From contig CAJFFY010000002.1 in assembly GCA_904374465.1 (NCBI GenBank), forward strand, positions 55,325 through 119,324: a DNA stretch of 64,000 nucleotides. Reading direction: 5' to 3'. The notes beneath the pieces were generated by a model. It made no database searches, was not told where the DNA came from, and worked only from the letters and a program-made list of their open reading frames with translations. Each line of letters begins with the position of its first letter. Position 1 is the first letter of the stretch. Made by a program: the position numbers and the translations under genes. This document shows, piece by piece, positions 40,455-48,768 of this stretch. Source of the stretch: an uncultured Subdoligranulum sp. (lineage in GTDB: Bacteria; Bacillota; Clostridia; Oscillospirales; Ruminococcaceae).

Positions 40455-41816
40455 TCATTTCAGGTATTCGCTGCTGACCCATCCGCGCAGCCAGTCCTGA
40501 TACAACACAAAGGTCCAGCCGTCCACGGTGCTGCTGGTGCCCAGCTCCTGCACGGAGGACCCGGGCGGAATATGGCCGATTTTGGGATATTCCGTGCCGG
40601 GGCCGGCACGCACATTCAGGTTGTCATCCCGGATGGTGGTATATTGGACGCGCCGCCCGTTGCCGGGGTAGGTATCGGGAAACACCGTTGTCAGCGGAAC
40701 CCCGCGCAAAGGATCCCCCTGGGCAGGCGCCGGGCTGGCGGTGACCGGTGTGGCACTGGCAATTCGGAAAGCGTGCCAGCCGTCGGTCAGTTTCAACCAC
40801 CCGAGGGCGCCATCCCAGACGAGCCCGTCGTAGGCACAGGGCAGATACTCCGTGCCAGAACTGTCCAGTAGTCCGAACATTCCCTCACGGCATACGGCGG
40901 CATACCCGTTAAGCAAGGGCGAGGCGTAACCGATGTCGTTCCAAGGGGTTTCGTAGATGGGATCGTAAATGGGGGCGGTGACTTCGTTGCCGCTGCCGTC
41001 CAGATACAGCCACCGGTCACCCCGGCGGGCGGCGGCCAACAGGGCCCCATTATAAAACAGTTCGGCCTGCTGATATTCATAATTGTTGAGGGGAGTTCCC
41101 TCCGCCGAACGGTAGCGGTAGGGTGCGGTCGAATCAAATTGTACACCCGGGCCCCAGTCTTCCTCCACCAGCGTACCCGGGCGGGTGGGGAACCACCAGC
41201 CCCGTTGGGATTGCATGCCGGGGCTGATGTGGGTGGGATCACTGGGCCCCAAAGAACCATAGTAGGCAAACATCTGGTCGCAGCTTTCATCCCAGAAGTA
41301 GTATTCATACCCGGGGCCGCAGTGGGCCGTGTCGCAGACAAAGCCTTCTCCCACCGAGGCCAGATACTGCTGGGTTTCATTCCAGAAACTCTCGTCCGCC
41401 GTTTCTTTGCGGGCAATCCAGGCAGGATACCGCACTCCTTCGTCGGAGCACAGGGCGATGGGGGCATCGAAGGTGCAGGGGAGTATCTCGCTGCCGTCGT
41501 TGCGCATCAATCCCCAGCACCCGTCCCGACAGTGGGTGTAATAGCCGAAGGCCGGCGGATCGAATAAAGCATAATGGTACACCGGGCGGATCTCGTCGCA
41601 GGATAGAACAGGCAGGTCCACTGCCTGCAGTTCTGCGGGAAGAGAACAGGAGCCGGTCTCCGGCGACGCCGTTTCAGCGGGGGAGGAAGTGCCGGAGGCG
41701 GTGGAGGAAGCGGAGGCAGCGGTTTCCGGGGTGGTGGCAGGCGAAGGGGCCGGCAAAACCGCAGCACAGCCGGAAAACAACAAAACAGATGCGGCAATCC
41801 AGAACAGACGTTTCAT
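40455..41816 (-). CDS. Lipoprotein with WG-repeat-like segments and C-terminal SH3 domain
   Basis: A 453-residue secreted lipoprotein. Residues 1-17 form a lipoprotein signal (KRLFWIAASVLLFSGC, Cys17 as lipidation site). A Ser/Thr/Pro/Ala-rich linker follows (about 20-55). The middle contains WG-repeat-like units (CRDGCWGLMRNDGSEILP; CREGMFGLLDSSGTEYLP). The last 65 residues are a bacterial SH3 domain (NLNVRAGPGTEYPKIGHIP, then GWTFVLYQDWLRGWV). Likely sits on the outer membrane face and binds peptidoglycan or cell-wall polymers. Its ribosome binding site is weak (GGCGGTG). Function unknown. Confidence 0.82.
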   Translation of the reverse strand: MKRLFWIAASVLLFSGCAAVLPAPSPATTPETAASASSTASGTSSPAETASPETGSCSLPAELQAVDLPVLSCDEIRPVYHYALFDPPAFGYYTHCRDGCWGLMRNDGSEILPCTFDAPIALCSDEGVRYPAWIARKETADESFWNETQQYLASVGEGFVCDTAHCGPGYEYYFWDESCDQMFAYYGSLGPSDPTHISPGMQSQRGWWFPTRPGTLVEEDWGPGVQFDSTAPYRYRSAEGTPLNNYEYQQAELFYNGALLAAARRGDRWLYLDGSGNEVTAPIYDPIYETPWNDIGYASPLLNGYAAVCREGMFGLLDSSGTEYLPCAYDGLVWDGALGWLKLTDGWHAFRIASATPVTASPAPAQGDPLRGVPLTTVFPDTYPGNGRRVQYTTIRDDNLNVRAGPGTEYPKIGHIPPGSSVQELGTSSTVDGWTFVLYQDWLRGWVSSEYLK

Positions 41817-41898
41817 GGCAGGCACCGCCTTTCGCCAAAAGCACCAAAACAGTTTTTCTTTTATTGTCGCATGTTGCGGAAATATTGTCAATGAAAAA

Positions 41899-41927
41899 TC
41901 CCCGGCCGGGAAAATCCCGGCCGGGGA
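41899..41927. terminator. Terminator between nucleotidyltransferase and lipoprotein genes
   Basis: TCCCCGGCCGGGA (41899-41911) pairs with TCCCGGCCGGGGA (41915-41927) around AAA; the minus strand has a following T run (AAAAA at 41894-41898 on plus). Ends the 41939-42868 gene. Confidence 0.88.
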
Positions 41928-41938
41928 GAAACGAAAGC

Positions 41939-42868
41939 TTATTTTTTCAGATCGCTGAACAGGTCCTTCTGGTAGACGCCATCCGCCACCAGTTTGGCAA
42001 AACTGTCAATGACAGTCTGCTTGTCCTCGGCATAGGTGACGCCGAACCACTTGTCGTGGGTGGGCAGAACCTTGACGGAAACCTTGCCCTGCTGCAGCAG
42101 CTCGTCGATGTAGATGGGCAGCAGATATTCGGCTTTCAGCGGATTGGCGGGGGCAGACTTTTCAAAGAACTCCACAAAACCTGCATCCAGCAGATCCACA
42201 AAGGCGGGCGTCAGGCCCCACATATTCATCGAGACCAGGCTCTCCACGTCGATGGCCTTGCCGCCGGCCGCTGCGCCGTCGGCGGTTTTCTCAATACCGC
42301 TGGTCTCCAGTACGCCGGTCAGGTAATGGTCGGCATTCATCTGGCAGACGCCGCGGGTGACGGCACCGTTGTCGCTCAGGGTGTTTTTCAGCACGAAACC
42401 GGCCATGCACAGCTTGCCCGGCTGGGCGGGGTCGTATCCCTGCAAAAAGTCGTGCAGCTGCACAAAGGCTTCCTTGCCGTAGTAGTCATCGGCGTTGATG
42501 ACCGCAAAGGGCTCCTTCAGGATGCCTTTGCAGGCCAATACGGCCTGGCCGGTGCCCCAGGGCTTGGTGCGGCCTTCCGGTACCGCATAGCCGGCGGGAA
42601 CGTTTTCCAGGGCCTGGAACGCATAAGCGATTTCCACCCCCAGCTCTTTGCAGGTGGCCTCGATGCGATCACCGATGGCCTCCTTGAAGGCCTGTTCAAT
42701 GTCGTGCCGGATGATAAAAACGATCTTGTCAAAACCCGCTTCGATGGCATCATGGATAGAGTAATCCATGATGATCTCTCCGCTGGGCCCTACGGCCGCC
42801 AGCTGTTTGATACCGCCGCCGAAGCGGGAACCGATACCGGCCGCCATAATCACCAATGCTGTTTTCAT
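41939..42868 (-). CDS. Sugar-1-phosphate nucleotidyltransferase
   Basis: A 309-residue member of the NTP_transferase family. The N-terminal nucleotide loop reads MAAGIGSRFGGGIKQL; other elements are VIFIIRHDI-like strands, KPWGTGQAVLACK (Gly-Thr-Gly motif binding the base), the metal Asp pair in INADDYYG, and LKAEYLLPIYIDELL. It transfers NMP from an NTP to a sugar phosphate, but the specific sugar cannot be deduced; the family member seen near galT genes may act on hexose-1-phosphates. ATG 42868 is preceded by AGGAGGAAGTTC, a strong site. Confidence 0.82.
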   Translation of the reverse strand: MKTALVIMAAGIGSRFGGGIKQLAAVGPSGEIIMDYSIHDAIEAGFDKIVFIIRHDIEQAFKEAIGDRIEATCKELGVEIAYAFQALENVPAGYAVPEGRTKPWGTGQAVLACKGILKEPFAVINADDYYGKEAFVQLHDFLQGYDPAQPGKLCMAGFVLKNTLSDNGAVTRGVCQMNADHYLTGVLETSGIEKTADGAAAGGKAIDVESLVSMNMWGLTPAFVDLLDAGFVEFFEKSAPANPLKAEYLLPIYIDELLQQGKVSVKVLPTHDKWFGVTYAEDKQTVIDSFAKLVADGVYQKDLFSDLKK

Positions 42869-42946
42869 GAACTTCCTCCTGAATTTTCTCGTTGAATTTC
42901 ATTATAACGGTGTATCCAGAAAAATACACCGAAGGAAAACTGTATC

Positions 42947-43966
42947 TCAGAGACCGAAGCTGGCACCGGCCAGGCTCAGGAAGGCAGGCCCTGCCATATA
43001 CAAAAAGGCCACTTCCACCAGAGCCAGCACCCCGAAATAGAGCAGTGCCGCCAGCAGGCTGGTGCCGCCGCTGCGGGCCAGGGCCTCGGTGCGCTCCGGA
43101 CCTTCGGGCAGCCGGTCGCATACCGCGGTAATCCGCGCCTTGGCGCGCTTTTCGTAGAGGGAAACCGCAAACATAGCCAGCAGGATACGCACCACCCAGT
43201 TGCCGATATCGGCAATGGTGGCGGCGGTGGGCAGCCAGCCCAGCGGCATATCGCCGAAGAACCCGGCGTTATAATACGCGATGGTACCCATCATGGTGGG
43301 CAGGGAAAGCAGGATGGTCAGCACAGCCAGGGCGATGCCCTCTGTCCACATTTTGCGGTACAAAAAGTAGGCCGGACCAAAGAAAAAGGCGGAAAACGAG
43401 AAGGTCAGACGGCGCTTGGTTTCGCTCATGCGGAAAAACTGCATCAGGTAGTACATGGGCGAGCGCCCCAAAAAGGCGGCCCAATGCTTTGCCTTGATGC
43501 CGTCGATGGGATCTTCGGGGCCCACTTCCCGGCGGTAAATACCGCCGTCCACACCGGTGCCGTAGGCTTCGATGTGGGGACCCGGGGCCTGCGCTGCGCC
43601 GGGGTTGTAGTGGTTGGGATCCCGGGCGTAAATGGGCCCGCTCTCTGCCTGGGCATCCTCCCGGTGGGCCATATCCTCCGGGTCGGGCAGCGGAACGCCG
43701 CAGTGGCTGCAGCGGGTGGAACCGGGCTCGTTGTGTGTGCCACAGTTGGGGCAGATCGCCGCGTGGGCGGCAGCCTCCGCCTCGGGGCCAAATTCCGGCT
43801 TCCACTCAAAGCCGGCTGCATGTTCCGACTGATGCAGGCAGGCACCTACTTTGTGCCAGCAAGCACGGTGATAGGGGGTGCCGCAGTCGGGGCAAACAAC
43901 GATGTCGTCATCGTCGGTAAACGCCTGTTCACAGACAGGACAGTGGTTTCCGGTATAACGTGCCAT
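42947..43966 (-). CDS. RING/zinc-ribbon protein with C-terminal membrane domain (DUF2628-like)
   Basis: A 339-residue protein. The N-terminus has a prokaryotic RING-like zinc domain: CPVCEQAF, CPDCGTPYHRACW, Cys/His spacing like a treble-clef (about residues 8-45). A second zinc ribbon follows (CPNCGTHNEPGSTRCSHCG, about 75-93). The remainder has about four helices (FFFGPAYFLYRKMWTEGIAL; LPTMMGTIAYYN), typical of DUF2628-like membrane regions. The role is unknown, perhaps ubiquitin-ligase-like binding or envelope quality control. ATG 43966 is used: GGAGG lies 12 bases upstream. An alternative start at 43999 would add 11 residues. Confidence 0.75.
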   Translation of the reverse strand: MARYTGNHCPVCEQAFTDDDDIVVCPDCGTPYHRACWHKVGACLHQSEHAAGFEWKPEFGPEAEAAAHAAICPNCGTHNEPGSTRCSHCGVPLPDPEDMAHREDAQAESGPIYARDPNHYNPGAAQAPGPHIEAYGTGVDGGIYRREVGPEDPIDGIKAKHWAAFLGRSPMYYLMQFFRMSETKRRLTFSFSAFFFGPAYFLYRKMWTEGIALAVLTILLSLPTMMGTIAYYNAGFFGDMPLGWLPTAATIADIGNWVVRILLAMFAVSLYEKRAKARITAVCDRLPEGPERTEALARSGGTSLLAALLYFGVLALVEVAFLYMAGPAFLSLAGASFGL

Positions 43967-44080
43967 GTGTATAGTATCCTCCCAATAGCATACAGACATT
44001 ATACAGCATCACCAGGGCAAATGCAAAGAATTTTCTATGAAGTTTCGAAATTTGCTGCACTCGTTGGGGGAAGAGCCCCC

Positions 44081-44109
44081 TTTACAACCTTTTCAATATG
44101 GTTTATACT
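44081..44109 (+). promoter_or_regulatory. Sigma-A promoter of prfB
   Basis: TTTACA (44081-44086), 17-base spacer, TATACT (44104-44109), 39 bases before the start codon. A small GGGGG/CCCCC hairpin (44066-44080) lies just upstream and could terminate minor antisense or upstream transcription. Confidence 0.75.
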
Positions 44110-44147
44110 ATTATTATGTGAATTTATGCCAACCAAGGGGTAACGAT

Positions 44148-45269
44148 ATGATCACCATTGACGAACTGAAAGCAAAACTCGGCGGAATGAAGACCTCCGT
44201 CGATGACCTGCGCGATGCGCTTTCCATCGAAGCCAGCGAAAAGCGCCTGGCTGAGCTGGAACATCAGATGACGCTGCCCGGCTTCTACGATGACCAGGCC
44301 AAGAGCCAGAAGGTCATCAGCGAGATGGGGGAAGTGAAAAACAAGCTGGAGCGCTTCGGCAAGTTGTCCACCCAGTATGAGGAAGCCGAGACCCTGCTGG
44401 AGATGATTGAGGAAGAAAACGATCCCTCTCTGACCAGCGAGGGGGAGCAGGCAGTGGAGGGCGTGGAAAAGGCCATCGACGAACTGCAGCTCATGACGAT
44501 GCTCAACGGAGAATACGATCACAACAACGCCATTCTGACCTTCCACGCCGGCACCGGTGGTACCGAGGCCCAGGACTGGGCCGAAATGCTCTACCGTATG
44601 TACACCCGCTGGGCCGAGGCCCACGGCTACTCCGTGGAAGTGCTGGATGTGCTGGACGGCGACGAGGCCGGCATCAAGTCCGCTTCCATGATGATCAAGG
44701 GCGCCAATGCCTATGGCATGCTCAAGAGTGAGAACGGTGTACACCGTCTGGTGCGCATCAGCCCCTTTGACGCCAACGCCCGTCGGCAGACCAGCTTTGC
44801 CAGCCTGGAAGTGATGCCCGAGCTGAATGACAACATTGAAATCGAGATCAACCCGGCGGATATCGAAATGCAGGTCTACCGTTCCTCCGGCGCCGGTGGC
44901 CAGCACATCAACAAGACCTCCTCGGCGGTCCGCTTGATTCACAAGCCCACCGGCATCGTCACCAGCTGCCAGACCCAGCGCAGCCAGCTGCAGAACCGTG
45001 AGTACGCCATGGAAATGATGAAGGCCAAGCTCTACCAGATTGCGCTGCAGCAGCACAAAGACAAGATTGACGACATCAAGGGCGTGCAGAACGAGATTGC
45101 CTGGGGTCACCAGATTCGCAGCTACGTCTTTATGCCCTACACGCTGGTCAAGGACCACCGCACCAACTACGAGAGCGGCAACGTGCAGGCCGTCATGGAC
45201 GGAGATCTGGACGGCTTCATCTATGCCTACCTGAAGGCCAGCTCCCGCGGGGAACTGCAGGACGTCTGA
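44148..45269 (+). CDS. prfB: Peptide chain release factor 2
   Basis: A 373-residue RF2 that recognises UGA/UAA and triggers peptidyl-tRNA hydrolysis. The GGQ motif (SGAGGQHINKTSSAVRL) is at residues 250-252, and the tripeptide anticodon SPF is in RISPFDAN. The gene reads in one frame from ATG 44148: the segment around residues 20-30 (LRDALSIEASEKRL) has no in-frame UGA, so the programmed +1 frameshift that autoregulates RF2 in many bacteria is absent. AAGGGG at 44135-44140 precedes the start. Confidence 0.95.
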   Translation: MITIDELKAKLGGMKTSVDDLRDALSIEASEKRLAELEHQMTLPGFYDDQAKSQKVISEMGEVKNKLERFGKLSTQYEEAETLLEMIEEENDPSLTSEGEQAVEGVEKAIDELQLMTMLNGEYDHNNAILTFHAGTGGTEAQDWAEMLYRMYTRWAEAHGYSVEVLDVLDGDEAGIKSASMMIKGANAYGMLKSENGVHRLVRISPFDANARRQTSFASLEVMPELNDNIEIEINPADIEMQVYRSSGAGGQHINKTSSAVRLIHKPTGIVTSCQTQRSQLQNREYAMEMMKAKLYQIALQQHKDKIDDIKGVQNEIAWGHQIRSYVFMPYTLVKDHRTNYESGNVQAVMDGDLDGFIYAYLKASSRGELQDV

Positions 45270-45300
45270 TTGCACCGGAACGATAAACCGTATACACAAC

Positions 45301-45336
45301 AGCGGCATGGCAAAGCGCCATGCCGCTGTGTTTTTA
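45301..45336 (+). terminator. Terminator of prfB
   Basis: AGCGGCATGGC (45301-45311) pairs with GCCATGCCGCT (45317-45327) around AAAGC, followed by GTGTTTTTAT. Confidence 0.9.
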
Positions 45337-45555
45337 TAAGGGAGCGCCGCCTGCATACGAATATCGACTCGCGGCCGGTCGGAAGCGTGACACAAGGGAG
45401 CGTCCTTCCGTCTGTTGCGGCGGGATCGGGTACACCTCCCGGGATGTTTGCCCATCCCAGCCAGGAAAAACGCGGCAGACAGTCACAGCGGACTTTATTT
45501 GTTCACAAAGGATGCCTATACTGTTTTCTATCACCGGAAGAAAAGGAGGTACCGT
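45328..45555 (+). promoter_or_regulatory. Intergenic leader of the P-type ATPase
   Basis: A non-coding 228-base region. TATACT at 45517-45522 with TTTATT (45494-45499) 17 bases upstream is the best promoter; the leader then runs about 25-30 bases to the strong AAAAGGAGGT (45541-45550). Open frames here are short and without support. No riboswitch recognised. Confidence 0.5.
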
Positions 45556-47910
45556 ATGACATCCCACCAAGGGCTGTCCGCCGCCGAAGTGGCGCGGCGG
45601 CAGCAGCAAGGCAAAGTGAACCGTCCGCCCCAGTCTCCCACCAAAACGGTGGGGCAGATTGTAAGGGATAATATCTGCACCTATTTCAACCTGGTTTTTG
45701 TGGTGTTGGCCATTCTGCTGGCATCGGTCCACTCCTGGCTGAATATGGGATTTTTAGGGGTGGTCTTCTGGAACACCCTCATCGGCATCGTCCAGCAGCT
45801 GCGCGCCAAAAGGACCATTGATAAACTGACACTGGTCTCGGCCCGCAGGGTTCGATGCCTGCGGGATGGGCAATGGCAGGAGTGCCTGTCCGAAGAACTG
45901 GTGCAGGATGATGTGGTGACACTGGGAGCCGGCGACCAGATTGTGGCGGATGCGGTGATCCTGGAAGGGAACGTGCAGGTCAACGAATCCCTCATCACCG
46001 GCGAAGCGCGGGCGGTGCCCAAGGCGCCGGGCGGCGAACTGCGCTCCGGCAGCTTTCTGATGGCCGGACACTGTACGGCGCGTCTGACCAAGGTGGGGGC
46101 GGAGAGCTATGCCAGCCGGCTGACCGCCGCCGCCCAGGCGGACGGCCATAAGGTTGCCAAGGGCGAGATGATGCGCTCGCTGGATCGGCTGATCCAGGCC
46201 ATCGGTCTGGGGCTTGTGCCAGTGGGGGCGCTTTTGTTCTGGAAACAGAATGTGGTGCTTTCCATCGACTTGCGCAGTTCGGTGGAGAGTGTGGTGGCCG
46301 CCCTCATCGGGATGATTCCCGAAGGGCTGTACCTGCTCACCAGTGTGGCACTGGCCGTGGGCATGCTGCGGCTGGCGCGCCGCAAGGTCCTGACCCAGGA
46401 TATGAACTGCATCGAAACGCTGGCCCGGGTGGATGTGCTTTGTGTGGATAAGACCGGTACCATCACCGAAAGCGCCATGCAGGCCGATGCTCCCGTGCCG
46501 TTGGGAACCCAGCCGTTGGAAACTTTGCTGCGTAGCTTCTATGCGGGGGAGGAGCCGGACAACGATACCGGCCGCGCCCTGAAAGCCCGTTTTGGCGGCA
46601 AGGGGCCGGTCTGGCCGGTTACCGGGCAGATCCCCTTCAATACGGCCTACAAGTACAGTGCCAAAACCTTTGGAACGCAGGGCAGCTATGTGGTGGGCGC
46701 ACCGGACGTACTGGCCGGTGCACGCAACCGAGAATTCCGGGAACAGTTGGACCCGCTGCTGGCAGAAGGACGCCGGGTATTGCTGCTGGCCCGCTATGGG
46801 GATACGCTGCCCGACCCGCCCGCCCGGCTGGATCCGGAAAAACTGGAATTTCTGGCCCTGTTGCCGCTGCAAAACCGTATCCGGGAGAATGCCTGTGATA
46901 CCTTCGCGTATTTTGCCAAGCAGGGCGTTGCCGTCAAGGTGATTTCGGGGGACGATCCCCGGGCGGTCAGCCATGTGGCGGACCAGGCGGGCATTGTCGG
47001 TGCCGAACAGTGGGTGGATGCTGCCACCCTGCAAAGTGACGCCGCGTTGGCCCGGGCAGCTGGGCGGTACACGGTGTTCGGGCGGGTTACGCCGGAACAG
47101 AAACGCAAACTGGTGCATGCGCTGCAGGCGCAGGGGCATACGGTGGCCATGACCGGCGACGGCGTCAACGATGTGCTGGCCCTGAAGGATGCCGATTGTG
47201 GCATTGCCATGGCCTCGGGGGCCCAGGCCGCCAGTCAGGTGGCGCAACTGGTGCTGCTGGATTCGGATTTTGCGGCTTTACCCGACGTGGTGGCCGAAGG
47301 GCGGCGGGTCATCAACAACATCCAGCGCTCGGCGTCGTTGTTTTTGGTCAAGAATATTTTCTCGCTGCTGCTCAGTCTGGTGACCGTCTGCCTGCCGCTG
47401 GCGTATCCTTTCCAGCCGCTGCAGTTGTCCCTGCTGTCCGCTGTCACCATCGGGTTGCCCTCCTTTTTTCTGGCGTTGGAACCCAACTATGAAGTGGTGC
47501 GCGGTAAGTTCCTGCACAATGTCCTCCACGCGGCACTGCCCGGCGGTTTGACGGATTTTCTGCTGGTCTTCTGTGCCCAGGGCTTTGCCCTGGCCTTTGA
47601 CCTTTCCGGCGATGCCCTGGGAACCATCAGCACCTTGCTGGTGCTGGAAACCGGCCTGATTGTGCTGTTCAAAGTCTGCTGCCCCTTCACTGCCATGCGC
47701 GGTGCGCTCTGGAGCAGCTGTACCGTGCTGGGGTTGGGAGGCGCCATCGTTTTCTCCCCCTGGCTGGAACTGATCCCGTTGAATCTGGGCGAAACCCTGA
47801 TTCTGGTGGTGCTGGCAGCCCTGTCGCTGCCGGTACTGAGCGCCGTCACCCGTGTGGTAGACCGCCTTTGGCAGGATGTACGCCGCCTGCGCCGCAAGCA
47901 TGCGGCCTGA
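45556..47910 (+). CDS. Cation-translocating P-type ATPase
   Basis: A 784-residue membrane pump. The phosphorylation motif is DKTGTIT with Asp298, the dephosphorylation loop LITGEARAVPK (TGE), and the hinge TGDGVNDVLALKDAD. The fourth membrane helix carries GMIPEGLYLLTSVAL, the PEGL-type ion site of P2-like pumps. There are two N-terminal and about six C-terminal helices. It lacks metal-binding Cys motifs, so heavy-metal P1B export is unlikely; Ca2+, Mg2+ or another alkali-earth/cationic substrate is plausible. ATG 45556 follows AAAAGGAGGT, while the longer open frame begins at an unsupported codon. Confidence 0.88.
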   Translation: MTSHQGLSAAEVARRQQQGKVNRPPQSPTKTVGQIVRDNICTYFNLVFVVLAILLASVHSWLNMGFLGVVFWNTLIGIVQQLRAKRTIDKLTLVSARRVRCLRDGQWQECLSEELVQDDVVTLGAGDQIVADAVILEGNVQVNESLITGEARAVPKAPGGELRSGSFLMAGHCTARLTKVGAESYASRLTAAAQADGHKVAKGEMMRSLDRLIQAIGLGLVPVGALLFWKQNVVLSIDLRSSVESVVAALIGMIPEGLYLLTSVALAVGMLRLARRKVLTQDMNCIETLARVDVLCVDKTGTITESAMQADAPVPLGTQPLETLLRSFYAGEEPDNDTGRALKARFGGKGPVWPVTGQIPFNTAYKYSAKTFGTQGSYVVGAPDVLAGARNREFREQLDPLLAEGRRVLLLARYGDTLPDPPARLDPEKLEFLALLPLQNRIRENACDTFAYFAKQGVAVKVISGDDPRAVSHVADQAGIVGAEQWVDAATLQSDAALARAAGRYTVFGRVTPEQKRKLVHALQAQGHTVAMTGDGVNDVLALKDADCGIAMASGAQAASQVAQLVLLDSDFAALPDVVAEGRRVINNIQRSASLFLVKNIFSLLLSLVTVCLPLAYPFQPLQLSLLSAVTIGLPSFFLALEPNYEVVRGKFLHNVLHAALPGGLTDFLLVFCAQGFALAFDLSGDALGTISTLLVLETGLIVLFKVCCPFTAMRGALWSSCTVLGLGGAIVFSPWLELIPLNLGETLILVVLAALSLPVLSAVTRVVDRLWQDVRRLRRKHAA

Positions 47911-47917
47911 AAAAGCA

Positions 47918-47950
47918 AAAACCGCACCGGAAAATCCGGTGCGGTTTTTT
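47918..47950. terminator. Bidirectional terminator (P-type ATPase / DUF1275 gene)
   Basis: AAAACCGCACCGGA (47918-47931) pairs perfectly with TCCGGTGCGGTTTT (47935-47948) around AAA, with T runs on both strands; convergent genes end at either side. Confidence 0.92.
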
Positions 47951-48645
47951 CAGTTGGTTTCCCCGGGACGGGTGGTTTCTTTGCGGAACATCAGGCAAAG
48001 GCTGATGCAGAGCAGTGCGCAGGAAATCCAGATGGTGTGCAGGCCGAAGGGCGCCATGCACTGGGCACCCACGCCAGCCCCCAGGGCAAACAGCAGGATG
48101 ACCGCAAAGTAGTGGCCGGACTTGCGCAGGGCGCCGCCGTCGTGAAGCCGCAGGCCGGTGACCAGGGAATCCATCCCGCTGCGCAGATTGCCGATACACA
48201 TGGTGCTGGCAAAGGGATACCCGTGTACCTTGCGGAAGGCCTGCACCTGCATGGCACAGGCGAAGGAGACCAGAGCGTTGGCGGCCAGGTTCCAGGCTTC
48301 GGGCAGGAACCCCACCCCGAAAAGCAGGACAATCTCCACCAGCAGTACCAGCTGGCGCCAGTGCAGGCGCCGGTTCTCCTTGCAGGACACCCGGATCAGT
48401 TCAGCCGCCGCCACCCCCAGGGCAAAGGCCAGTACCGGGACCAGGTAGTGCAGGAAGCGTGCCCAATCCCCGGTGAAAAAGGACTGTCCCATAAAGACAA
48501 TGTTGCCGGTCTGGGCGTTGGCAAAGACACTGCCACGCCCCAGATAGGTGTAGGCATCCTGCAGGCCGCCGGACAGCGACAAAAACAAAACGGTGCGGAA
48601 GGCCTCGGACATCTGCCGCGACCCCTGCGATACGGATTGACCCAT
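47950..48645 (-). CDS. DUF1275 (YoaK-like) membrane protein
   Basis: A 231-residue membrane protein with six helices. The hallmark is the early GGLQDAYTYLGRGSVFANAQTGN (residues about 26-48); later ACAMQVQAFRKVHG and CIGNLRSGMDSL. This family is common in bacteria with unknown function, sometimes linked to membrane trafficking of small molecules. ATG 48645 follows AGAGGGG; a few more upstream residues are possible if an ATG at 48669 were used but lack a site. Confidence 0.88.
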   Translation of the reverse strand: MGQSVSQGSRQMSEAFRTVLFLSLSGGLQDAYTYLGRGSVFANAQTGNIVFMGQSFFTGDWARFLHYLVPVLAFALGVAAAELIRVSCKENRRLHWRQLVLLVEIVLLFGVGFLPEAWNLAANALVSFACAMQVQAFRKVHGYPFASTMCIGNLRSGMDSLVTGLRLHDGGALRKSGHYFAVILLFALGAGVGAQCMAPFGLHTIWISCALLCISLCLMFRKETTRPGETN

Positions 48646-48768
48646 TACAAAACCCCTCTTTTTGTACAAATTTTGCTTGTTGGTCCGTGGCCCATTATAG
48701 CGCGCAGAACGGCAGATGTAAAGGGCAGACCAAAGCCCCCGATGCCACAGGCATCGGGGGCTTTCGGG

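Noticed and set aside
44037..44147. Extended N-terminus of RF2 from upstream open frame
   Set aside because: The upstream frame contains the promoter hexamers; the ATG at 44148 has the RBS and fits RF2 length.
45415..45555. Longer N-terminus of the P-type ATPase
   Set aside because: Open but without RBS; the ATG at 45556 with AAAAGGAGGT and family alignment fit better.
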